Positions 1-8,767 of a stretch of 64,000 nucleotides of DNA are shown piece by piece (the first letter of the stretch is position 1; the number at the start of each line of letters is the position of its first letter). The DNA comes from Chondrus crispus (lineage: Eukaryota > Rhodophyta > Florideophyceae > Gigartinales > Gigartinaceae): assembly GCF_000350225.1 (NCBI RefSeq), contig NW_005178601.1, positions 162,275-226,274 on the forward strand. The letters run 5' to 3'. The notes beneath the pieces are model-generated. The model saw only the letters and a list, made by a program, of their open reading frames with translations, ran no database searches and was not told the origin of the DNA. A program made the translations under genes and the position numbers.

Positions 1-51
1 CTGTCGTGCGCAAGTCACTGGTGTCGATTTGTGGCAGTGTAACTGTCTACA
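1..51. other. Unassigned sequence left of truncated LTR-A
   Basis: These bases do not match the LTR-A copies elsewhere in the window, although the LTR-A match begins at about 52. The break is either a deletion in the LTR or the junction with another element outside the window. Nothing else is visible. Confidence 0.3.
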
Positions 52-732
52 ACTGTCATGACGGAGAAATTAGTAAGGCAGTACAACAAAGCACAGCAAA
101 GCACAAATTCCCTTACTATTCCAAATCCAGCGTGGCACAAATTCGTAAGGCACGTTCACAGCTCACACGTTGCCTTACGAATTCAAATCAATCCTGCAAG
201 GACTGTTTACAGCGCACACGTTGCCTTATGAATCTGAATCTCTCGTGAGGTCCTGTCCACTGTCAATTACAACAGTGCACATTTTGCCTTACGAATTCAA
301 AACTTGCGCAACGGTATCTTTGTGCCCTGCTGTACCCGTGCTGCACTCCATGGACGCTGTAAACATTTGGCACGTGCCAGGCACCCGCCACCAAGGTTCT
401 ACACTTTGTCTGCAAGACTACAGGCGTACTGTACACGTCCGACAGTGTAATGAGAACATGTGTCCAGGTCATACACGTGTCGGGCGGAGAAAATGAAACA
501 TGCTCAGATTGTACAGTACACCGCAACCGTGCACATATTTCACACGTGTACACGTCGAAAACCAAACGTGCTCCTGAAGTACTGTAGAGTGCAACCGTGT
601 ACAGAAATCACACGTGTACACGTTGAAAATCAAACTTGCTCAGCTCGTCACGCGGAGTGTTTTTGCTTTTACACGTGTCATACCTGTCGTCGTGTGTCAT
701 GCATATCAGCATGTGGTCGTAGAATTACAACA
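52..732 (-). repeat. LTR-A, truncated, inserted in B0
   Basis: Reverse-strand copy of the family A LTR. Its 5' end (TGTTGTAATTCTACGACC on the minus strand) lies at 732, directly against integrase-coding sequence of B0. About 680 bp match LTR-A copies such as 18297-18975, including the CACGTG repeat block and the TTCGTAAGGC hairpin block. The last roughly 250 bp, with the TATA box and the LTR end, are missing. The rest of B0 (reverse transcriptase, RNase H and its 3' LTR) should lie to the left, outside the window. Confidence 0.85.
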
Positions 733-1765
733 ACGTGACTCGATTTCGAACGTACACTGCATTGGCAAGTGCTTCTGCCCAGAACTCCTTTGTCACTTTC
801 TTGTGCGCTAGCATGGAGCGCACCAAGTTTACCAAAGTTCTGTTCAGTCGTTCGGCGACGCCATTTTGCTCCAGTGTGTACGCGGTCGTCATTTGATGCT
901 GAGTACCATTTGCAATCAGAAAAGACTTAAACTCCGTGGACAGATACTCACCACCTCGATCGGTGCGAAGCACTTTGATCTTGCGACCAGTGTGAGTCTG
1001 AGCAAGTTGTGCAAACATTTTGTATCGTTCAAATGCTTCTGATTTATGGTGCATAGGGTACACTACTGACCAATTTGAGTGATCATCTATGAAGGTAATG
1101 AAGTACTTGGCCCCACCAATGGACTGCACCTCTAAGGGGCCACAAACATCAGAGTGAACTAAGTCTAGACAGAAGTATGCCCGCCTCGAGGACCGCTCTT
1201 TTGGGATCACAGATCGAGTGGCTTTGCCGTAGACGCACGCAGAACATTTTTCAGAGATGCAATCATTGTCAGTGTTGTTAATTTTGTTAGCCTCATTACC
1301 AAGTAGTTTGACTCCACTTACCACATTGTCACGAATCATCGAAGCAATACCTTGAGAATGCACATGTGCAAAGCGCTCATGCCACGTTTGCAGGGTGGCA
1401 GCATGTGCAGATCCGATGTCACTGACGATGTCGAGAACGTAAAGTTCTCCAACCAATGTTGCAGTCGCCACTACAGTTGAGCCTCGTCTGATCATGCATT
1501 TTCCATTTTCGAACCCAACTTTTAGTCCAAGTTCAGTCATTCGACTGACAGAGAGCAGAGAGAACGCAAAGTCCGGAACGTGCAATACATCCGTCAACTT
1601 GCACGGTTCGATGCGGCCATTCACATTTAACTTCAAGTGAACGTCACCACGGCCGGCAACCTTTGCACTAGCCTTGGTTCCCATCTGAACAGAGGCGGAT
1701 TCAAGTGGCTCATACGTTGCAAACAAAGATCGGTCATATGTAATATGAGCTGTACAAGCTGAATC
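733..1765 (-). pseudogene. B0 pol fragment: protease remainder and integrase
   Basis: Continuation of the gag-pol frame of B0 after removal of B1. It carries the part of the aspartic protease just after the active-site Asp-Ser, the integrase zinc-binding region (two His, then C-x2-C in CSAC), and the DDE core: Asp in LVHSDVCGP, Asp in RTDRGGEY and Glu in LEQNGVAER. That last motif has Leu where the other copies have Pro. The frame ends at VRNRVT where an LTR-A begins. Reverse transcriptase and RNase H are not in the window for this copy. Confidence 0.9.
1761..1765. repeat. Target-site duplication of B1 (left), GAATC
   Basis: GAATC precedes the B1 5' LTR and recurs at 10032-10036 right after its 3' LTR. 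With one copy removed the flanks rejoin the B0 protease codons without a gap. Copia integrases make 5-bp duplications, so this fits a normal insertion. Confidence 0.97.
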
Positions 1766-3029
1766 TATTGAAAATGTGCGACCACATGCTGTTATCTGAA
1801 AAGGTCAAAATCGAGTGACACGTGTACAGGACTGCACGGTCCGGGCGCTCTTACCCATATCACGACATGACACGTGTAAAATCCCAGATTTTGGGGTTCC
1901 GGGGACGAAAGTGGCCTCTTGGAGGGTCATGCAAATTTGCATAGTTTTGCCAAGTGGAACCTTGGCCCGTAGCACTATAGACTACACAGGAAATACTGCA
2001 ATTCTATTGGCCCTCAGGTCTGATGCTGCAAATTTATTGGTCGAGCGTTGTCCACGTGTGCGTCATTGGCCTTGTGATGTACTTTAAATGGCCTGTATAT
2101 GCCATAATTACGTTGTTTTGGGGGTTTCAAGTGGTTTGTCATGGTTGTAATGGGTAATTGCATGGGGCCCCCGGGCGGGACACATGTATGCCGTGTACAC
2201 ATGTACACGTCGCCAGGTAGATTCGTGTACGTACACATGTACACGCATCCAGGTGTATGCACATGAGGGTTTACAGTTTTACAGTGTCAGACTGTTTGCG
2301 ATCCTGCGCGTGTCCGAGTACAGTACATGTGAATCAAAAGTACAAAAAGTACTTCTCGCGAGAGGAATACAGTTGTGTGATTATTTTGTGTACGCGTCAC
2401 GCTGTATGCGAGTCTTGCGTGAGCACGCGCCGTTGCACTGTGCTCTCGTCATGGTGCGCCGTTGGATGCAAGTTCATGACAGTACTCGTGTGATTTACAT
2501 ATATTCTCATGTGAGTTGTGTAGAAAGTCTGGATGCACATTGTTATAACTTGCCATAATTATCTGACAGTGCTTGGCGAAATTAGTAAGGTGAGAAACAA
2601 GGATACGTATGGCGATTGTGATATGGAAGACGTTTGCGTTGTTGGAAATAGACAAGTGCCAAGTTGTTCGTTGCACAACAATGAAGTCTGGCATGACTGG
2701 ATGCAGATTAGTAAGGTGTGAAACAGTTGCATGCATAGGGCCATGGTTTATAGTCATTTGGAATGTGTAGAAATAGTTGTGAGCTAATAGTTACGAATCG
2801 ATTCGTAAGGTGGAAATCGAACAGTATGGTCGGGCCACAAGAGGACCGCGCCTGGTCGCGCATAGTAGAGTATGGTTTACTGGGAGTCGGAGTAGAGCGA
2901 TAGTGTAGCACTCGAAGTGTATAAGTATCGCAGGAAAAGGGCTTCAAAGTAAACCTCGGCACCAACTCCTTCACTCACAGACATCAACCTGTCTTCCTTC
3001 TTTCCCTTGCTCCTCCGAACCTACCATTA
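1766..3029 (+). repeat. B1 5' LTR (LTR-B)
   Basis: Starts TATTGAAAATG and ends CCTACCATTA, immediately followed by the primer site. It contains two CACGTG palindromes near the start, an AAATTTGCAT-type inverted block (ATGCAAATTTGCAT), several TACACATGTACA palindromes, copies of the GTAAGG motif and a TATA box at 2920. Small ORFs run through it on both strands and recur in every LTR-B copy, but nothing suggests they are translated. Confidence 0.93.
2920..2925 (+). promoter_or_regulatory. TATA box of LTR-B
   Basis: TATAAG in GTGTATAAGTATCG, about 105 bp before the LTR end. The same motif occupies the equivalent place in LTR-A (for example 12947-12952 and 19127-19132) and LTR-C (26957-26962), which supports its role as the Pol II core promoter of all three families. 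Confidence 0.7.
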
Positions 3030-3043
3030 GGTTATGGGCCCAG
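3030..3043 (+). promoter_or_regulatory. Primer-binding site, initiator tRNA-Met anticodon arm
   Basis: GGTTATGGGCCCAG lies directly after the LTR. Its complement CTGGGCCCATAACC is the anticodon stem-loop of eukaryotic initiator tRNA-Met (CAU anticodon), not the tRNA 3' end. Drosophila copia and yeast Ty5 are known to prime from an internally cleaved half of this tRNA; the same is inferred here. Identical or near-identical sites follow the LTRs of families A, B and C and of the TRIMs. Confidence 0.88.
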
Positions 3044-3406
3044 TCCCTCGCTGTCGTTTCACTGCATGAGTCTGTCGTTCTCGTTCCGTTGTTTCTGCCG
3101 TCGTTGTCGCTGTCGTTTTCGCTGCCGTTTCTCGTCGTTCTTTCCGCTGGTCTTCTCGCTGTCGTTGTCGCTCTCGTTCTTGGCGTCGTTCTTGGTTTTG
3201 GTTTTCGCTGCTGCTGTCGTTCTTGCTCTCTTGTGTGAATTGGTTTTGGTCATCGCCCCCGCTGTCTTCGTTGTCTTCGTTCTTGGTTTGGCTTTTGTTC
3301 TTGCTGTGGTTCTTGCTGCTGTCTCTGTCTTTGGTCTTCGTCTTCGTTTCCGCTCCCGCTACCGCCGTCGTCGTCAATCTCGCATTTGGTTTTTCTTCGT
3401 TCTCTC
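3044..3406 (+). other. Family B 5' leader, low-complexity part
   Basis: Pyrimidine-biased simple sequence made of degenerate TCGTT and TTGG units. It gives long spurious ORFs on both strands (Arg/Glu/Asn-rich on the minus strand, Leu/Phe/Val-rich on the plus strand). No conserved protein is visible; B0 keeps the nucleotide pattern but not the frames. It ends at the proposed start codon and splice donor of the zinc-finger gene. Confidence 0.6.
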
Positions 3407-4078
3407 ATGCAAAGTAAGTTTTGAGTTTCTTTCCATTTCGTACACATCTAAGTGATTGTCTTTGCACGTTTTGGTGGTTCTTAAGAGCAATAATTCCAAA
3501 ATCTGTTACTGACGATTATCTTCATATTCCTTATTGTGAATACCTGTTTTTACGGGGTTGTGTTAGATCTGGAATTAGTACCGGTGCGCTTTGCGCCTCG
3601 GAAGCTGGTCACCGGTCGAACGGTTCGGACATCGGAGGTCGTATCCGTTGAGATGCTTGAGCCTGAGGATCAACCTTCACCTCGGCTCGCGCTTCCGGGT
3701 CCGTCCTCGAGTTGCGCACCATATAGGATTCCTCGTATTCCGCGCTCTGTTCCCGCACCAATAAAGAGAACTACGCATCGACTTTCTGCTCGGAAAGCGG
3801 CTGTTCTCGCGGATAAGCAGTTTAAGCGTGAGTGCAAGAGGAATCGTAAGGTGTGCCCGCGGTATAAGCGGTATTGTAAAGTGTGCGGCGTTAGTGGCAA
3901 TAGTGCCAAGGCCTTTTACGACCACATTCAGTCTAGGTCTCATCGCATTCAAGTTGCCAACGCTAAGGAGACTCCGCGTTGTATCCCTTGCAATCGCGTC
4001 TTTGAGTCTCACGGGCACCTGAAGTGCCACGAGAACGGTGCCGCACACTTAAAGGTAGTTTGTGAACAGAATAGTTAG
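3407..4078 (+). CDS. Double U1-type zinc-finger accessory protein of family B, spliced
   Basis: Seen: an open frame from 3494 to 4078 with no ATG conserved between copies. Its C-terminal half holds two C-x2-C-x12-H-x5-H fingers (CKVC...H...H and CIPC...H...H), preceded by a Lys/Arg-rich stretch. Proposed structure: exon 1 is ATGCAAA (3407-3413), intron 3414-3566 (GTAAGT donor, TACTGAC branch-like site, TTAG acceptor), exon 2 3567-4078, which joins in frame to give 172 residues; fingers at about 106-128 and 141-163. The spacing matches U1/matrin-type fingers, a family known for RNA, especially double-stranded RNA, binding. It sits between the primer site and gag, where copia elements normally have no gene. 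B0 keeps the frame, donor and acceptor. Role unknown; RNA packaging or regulation is a guess. Confidence 0.75.
3414..3566 (+). other. Candidate intron in the zinc-finger gene
   Basis: AAA|GTAAGT at the donor, TTACTGAC around 3506-3513 as a branch-site match, and a T-rich run ending GTGTTAG at the acceptor. Length 153 nt. A second in-phase AG lies 12 nt downstream (3577-3578). The corresponding sequence in B0 (11770-11618) has the same length and signals. Splicing is inferred, not shown. Confidence 0.55.
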
Positions 4079-4250
4079 GGATTTCATCCAAATAAATTCA
4101 CATATCTGTTCGCAAATTTCTCCTAGTGCAACTTCATAGTAATCATATCGAATTTCTTAGACGGGTGGGCTTGCCATTGTGTTGACTATCGGTTAACAGC
4201 TTGGGATCCCCGAACGGATTTTCGAATACTTGAAGTTTATTTGCACTAAA
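4079..4250 (+). promoter_or_regulatory. Leader segment between zinc-finger gene and gag, with cross-family block
   Basis: Two further AG acceptor-like sites follow pyrimidine runs (near 4127 and 4160) and could serve a gag message. From 4161 to about 4212 runs a block (ACGGGTGGGCTTGCCATTGT and onward to GGGATCCC) that is nearly identical in family A (14081-14133), although the rest of the two leaders is unrelated. It contains a GTTAAC palindrome. Being the one conserved leader part right before gag, it may be a packaging or dimerisation signal. Confidence 0.5.
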
Positions 4251-7200
4251 ATGGAAGATCAAGGAGGAGGAGGATCCATCAGAATCGACAAACTGACGGA
4301 CTCCAACTTCTACGTGTGTAAGCAGAAAATACAACTTCTGCTTGCTCTACGTGATGTTGACCAATACATCGTTGAGGGAAGAGTTCCAAGTGAGGAACGC
4401 GCGGAAGAGCGTAAGAAGTGGATCAGAGGTGACAGTAAAGCTAAAGCACTGATTGGTCTCTCCCTATCAGATGAGCATCTTGAGCATGTACGTGATGTTG
4501 ATACTGCTCATGAGATGTGGGAAGCTATTGTCAACGTGTTTGAGAGGCACACTTTGCTGAACAAACTAGCTGCACGTCGTGAGTTCTACACTGCGAAGAT
4601 GCTTTCCGGTGAAAAGGTGCTTGCATACATCAATCGTGTCAAGCAGCTGGCAGCCATCCTCAAGTCAATGAGCGTAAACATCGATGACAAGGAGATGGCC
4701 ATGGCAGTGCTCAACGGTCTGCCTGCCCGTTTCGAGGCTCTCATCGTTGCACTAGATGCTCTCGGTAATGAGGAAACGATATTCAGTTTGGACTTTGTGA
4801 AAAGTCGTCTGCTGCAGGAAGAGCAACGAGCAAACATGAAGTCTAGCTCCTCACAGACATCGGCTCTGGTTAATCGTGCCCCGAACAATCGGGACATAAA
4901 CGATTACAAATGCACGAACTGCGGTCATACAGGCCATACGGCAACCCGCTGCTGGGGAAAGGATTTGAATGGGCGTCGCCCGGCTCCTCCTAGCGGATAT
5001 AAACCGCGTATGTCTCAGCGGAAACAATCTGCATTTGTCACACAGAAACCTGATCCCGACATGGTTGTAAACAGCGTCGACTTCACATGTCTGATGTCGA
5101 AAGCTTCGCACACGAACGATATGGAGATGTTGCCTTCGTGGCTCGTAGATTCAGCTTGTACAGCTCATATTACATATGACCGATCTTTGTTTGCGACGTA
5201 TGAGCCACTTGAATCCGCCTCTGTTCAGATGGGAACCAAGGCTAGTGCAAAGGATGCGGGCCGTGGTGACGTTCACTTGAAGTTAAATGTGAATGGCCGC
5301 ATCGAACCGTGCAAGTTGACGAATGTATTGCACGTTCCGGACTTTGCGTTCTCTCTGCTCTCTGTCAGTCGAATGACTGAACTTGGACTAAAAGTTGGGT
5401 TCGAAAATGGAAAATGCATGATCAGACGAGGCTCAACTGTAGTGGCGACTGCAACATTGGTTGGAGAACTTTACGTTCTCGACATCGTCAGTGACATCGG
5501 ATCTGCACATGCTGCCACCCTGCAAACGTGGCATGAGCGCTTTGCACATGTGCATTCTCAAGGTATTGCTTCGATGATTCGTGACAATGTGGTAAGTGGA
5601 GTCAAACTACTTGGTAATGAGGCTAACAAAATTAACAACACTGACAATGATTGCATCTCTGAAAAATGTTCTGCGTGCGTCTACGGCAAAGCCACTCGAT
5701 CTGTGATCCCAAAAGAGCGGTCCTCGAGGCGGGCATACTTCTGTCTAGACTTAGTTCACTCTGATGTTTGTGGCCCCTTAGAGGTGCAGTCCATTGGTGG
5801 GGCCAAGTACTTCATTACCTTCATAGATGATCACTCAAATTGGTCAGTAGTGTACCCTATGCACCATAAATCAGAAGCATTTGAACGATACAAAATGTTT
5901 GCACAACTTGCTCAGACTCACACTGGTCGCAAGATCAAAGTGCTTCGCACCGATCGAGGTGGTGAGTATCTGTCCACGGAGTTTAAGTCTTTTCTGATTG
6001 CAAATGGTACTCAGCATCAAATGACGACCGCATACACACCGGAGCAAAATGGCGTCGCCGAACGACTGAACAGAACTTTGGTAAACTTGGTGCGCTCCAT
6101 GCTAGCGCACAAGAAAGTTACAAAGGGGTTCTGGGCAGAAGCACTTGCCAATGCAGTGTACGTTCGAAATCGAGTCACGTCACGTGCCATTCCCCCCAAG
6201 ATGACCCCCTTCCACTTATGGATGAAATCTGTGCCAAATGTTGGTCATTTGCGTGTTTTCGGTTCAAAGTGTTGGTATACATTACCAAAACACAACATCC
6301 AGAAACTTGACGCCCGTGCAAAGGAGGCAATGTTTCTAGGGTATGCTGAAAATACGAAAGCTTACAAGTTGTGGGATGGTGATTTGCACAAAGTGATCGT
6401 ATCCAGAGATGTTACTTTTGACGAGTCCACGGGAGGCAAATCTGGTGAACCGATGGATACAAACGAGGAGGTTTCAACTGATGATGACACAATCAACCTG
6501 AACATCGATGAGGAAGTTGCAGAAAATGATGCAGTGGCATCAGAAGCATCATCGCCGGATGAACAACAAGACTCTGATGAATCCTCCAACTCCTCCCCAA
6601 CTGCAGGGGAGGACGAAACTACCGAAACAGTTGAGCAACACGAAGTTGAGGAAGAAACGGTTGATCCGCCAACTAATCTCCGTCGGTCCACTCGCATTCG
6701 CAAAACGCCTGGGGCGTGGTGGGCAGCAGCTTTGGTGACTGCTGGACTCCTTAGCCACGCCCATGTGATAACGGAAATCCCAAACTCGTACAAGCAAGCT
6801 ATGGATTCTCCAAAAGCTCGCTTCTGGCAGAAGGGCATCGACAAAGAACTTGCTTCACAACACAAAAACAAAACATGGACACTTGTTCCAAGATCTCAGG
6901 CATCAAACGTCCTGACTTTTAGGTGGGTTTTCGGAGTGAAGCAACTTCCTGACGAGTCCGGAAAATTGGTCCAAACTGCAAAGGGACGTCTTGTGGCACG
7001 AGGCTTTCAACAAGTAGAAGGCATCGATTACACTGAAACTTTCGCCCCTGTCATCAAGTTCACAACTATCCGTCTGCTGCTGGCACTGGTTGCGCACTTT
7101 GACCTTGAGCTGCATCAGATGGACGTGGTGACTGCCTTCCTCAACGGTGACCTTCACGAAGAAATCTACATGGAGCAACCTGAAGGATGCATCGACAAAG

Positions 7201-7703
7201 TCAAACCTGATTCGGTGTGTAAACTTTTGAAAGCAATCTATGGTCTTAAGCAAGCCCATCGCCAACGGCATAGTAAGATCGATGAGTTTCTGATCACTGA
7301 ACTTGGTTTCAACACTACACGCAGCGACCCATGTCTTTACATTCGACGTCAAGGCAATGTCATCATGATTATCGCGTTGTACGTGGACGATCTGCTGCTA
7401 GCTGGAAGTGACTTGGAGGCCATACTATGGATGAAAAATGAACTCAACAAACGATTCGATATGAAAGACCTTGGCGAAGCGAAGACTTGTATTGGTCTAG
7501 AGATCGACCGTATACGTTCTAAACACGTCCTGACCGTCACGCAGTCGAAGTATGCCCAAGCAGTACTGAAACGGTTCAAAATGTCGGCATGCAATCCTTG
7601 CGTTACTCCGATGGAACAGTCTCGACATGTCACAATGCAAGTGGCCGAAACTGGTGTTGAAATAGTGAGTGCGCCCAAGGGGCCACCAAGAAGCCAGCGC
7701 CTG

Positions 7704-7714
7704 TGGCTTAGTGG
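7704..7714 (+). promoter_or_regulatory. Pol III A-box-like sequence in TRIM LTR
   Basis: TGGCTTAGTGG matches the tRNA A-box consensus and follows a GCGCCTG acceptor-like strand. The same motif is in the other TRIM LTRs (TGGCCTAGTGG at 46610-46620). Confidence 0.5.
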
Positions 7715-7794
7715 TTAGCGAATTTTTGCGGCAGATTTTTCAGACCTCGATTTTAACATCAGGTTATGGGCCCAGATTTACGCTACCACTCGTG

Positions 7795-7804
7795 AGTTCG
7801 ATTC
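7795..7804 (+). promoter_or_regulatory. Pol III B-box-like sequence in TRIM body
   Basis: AGTTCGATTC fits the B-box consensus (GGTTCGANTCC) in the T-loop position of a tRNA-like fold. It lies about 90 bp after the A box, across the LTR end and the primer site. The chimeric copy has a perfect 5-bp T stem (19266-19270 with 19278-19282); the copy at 46561 has one T-loop change (GTTTGATTC). Confidence 0.5.
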
Positions 7805-8756
7805 TCATCAGGTGCACTTGGGCGGCGCAATGTTTGTTTGTTTGTTTGTGTCACACTTGGGAACGTACCTGCCTGTGTGTTGTGCAGTGACCCGCGCCGT
7901 GTGTTTGGCGTTCCTTGGTCGAGGGGGAGTGTTGAAATAGTGAGTGCGCCCAAGGGGCCACCAAGAAGCCAGCGCCTGTGGCTTAGTGGTTAACGAATTT
8001 TTGCGGCAGATTTTTCAGACCTCGATTTTAACATCAACTGGCACTGATGACAACCCATGCTTTGAACCATATCGTCAGGCCATTGGATGTCTAATGTTCC
8101 TAATGGTCGGGACCCGCCCCGATATTGCGTTTGCCATTGGAAAGTTATCTCAACACTGTGCCGACCCTCACGAGTCGCACTGGTCAGGTGTGAAACGTGT
8201 TTTGAGATACTTGCGTGGGTCCCAGCATCTTGGAATAGTGTTTGGTAAAGATGATCTTGGTCCGGAACTTCATGGGTATAGCGACGCAGATTGGGGTGGA
8301 TGCCCTGAATCACGAAAATCAACGAGTGGGTACGTGTTCAAGCTTTGTGATGGGCCTATCAGTTGGGCTTCCCGGAAACAAACAGTAGTTGCAAAGTCTA
8401 CTTGTGAGGCAGAATACATCGCACTCAGTGAAGCATGCAAAGAGGCTGCGTGGCTTCGACGCTTCCATGCCGATGTACTTGGTGCAAATTCGGATCCAAC
8501 AATTCGCGTTGGATGTGACAACGCTGGTACGATTGCGTTTGCTCAGAACGAATCTACAAATCGTCGCAACAAGCACATTGATATTACGTATCATTTTGTT
8601 CGAGATGCGGTGCAGCGAAAACTGGTCACATTGTACCATTGTCCGACAACAGAAATGCCAGCCGATATGCTGACCAAACCACTTGGTCGCGTGCTGTTTG
8701 AAAAGTTCGTGGGCATGGTTGGGCTTTCCGAGTGGAAAGCTGCCCAAAGCATGTGA

Positions 8757-8767
8757 TCGAGGGGAGG
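8757..8767 (+). promoter_or_regulatory. Polypurine tract of B1
   Basis: TCGAGGGGAGG follows the gag-pol stop directly and abuts the 3' LTR. This is the expected plus-strand primer for copia reverse transcription. Confidence 0.85.

Larger units (their letters stand above)
7655..8036 (+). mobile_element. TRIM-type miniature LTR element with tRNA-like parts (copy 1)
   Basis: A 382-bp insertion flanked by ACTGG (7650-7654 and 8037-8041). Two 107-bp LTRs (7655-7761 and 7930-8036) start TGTTG and end CATCA. PBS GGTTATGGGCCCAG is at 7762-7775 and PPT TCGAGGGGGAG at 7919-7929. There is no coding capacity. PBS and PPT equal those of family A, so trans-mobilisation by family A is likely. The uninterrupted site is present in B3 near 60424. 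Within the element, GCGCCTG (7697-7703) can pair with CAGGTGC (7808-7814) as an acceptor stem, and a T-arm-like GTGAG-TTCGATT-CTCAT lies between. Confidence 0.93.
4251..8756 (+). pseudogene. B1 gag-pol polyprotein, interrupted by TRIM
   Basis: Starts at ATG in MEDQGGGG; family A has the matching start MDDQ. Rough residue positions: gag 1-215; CCHC knuckle (C-x2-C-x4-H-x4-C) 221-234; protease Asp 300 in LVDSACTAH, which is DSA instead of the usual DSG; integrase HHCC 426-475 and DDE Asp 505, Asp 567, Glu 597; RT with MDVVTAFLNGD near 957 and YVDD near 1045; RNase H (SDADWGG, CEAEYIA). The TRIM plus duplicated ACTGG add 387 nt at 7655-8041. Without them the frame is open over about 1,372 codons to TGA at 8754. 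One possible private change is Cys for Trp in gag (FYVCKQK). Confidence 0.95.

Noticed and set aside
2014..2974. ORFs of 60-124 codons on both strands of LTR-B that recur in every copy
   Set aside because: They recur because the LTRs are near-identical; many start without ATG, all lie in U3-type sequence full of palindromes, and no domain is visible.
3027..3455. Long low-complexity ORFs in the family B leader (Arg/Glu/Lys-rich or Leu/Phe/Val-rich)
   Set aside because: Frames from simple TCGTT-type repeats on both strands; not kept in B0.
4230..4250. Upstream start of gag-pol before MEDQ
   Set aside because: The upstream codon is TTG, and both families align only from the ATG of MEDQ/MDDQ.
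7697..7814. Functional tRNA gene
   Set aside because: Acceptor and T-arm parts exist, but no D stem or anticodon arm can be drawn; the middle is LTR end and primer site.
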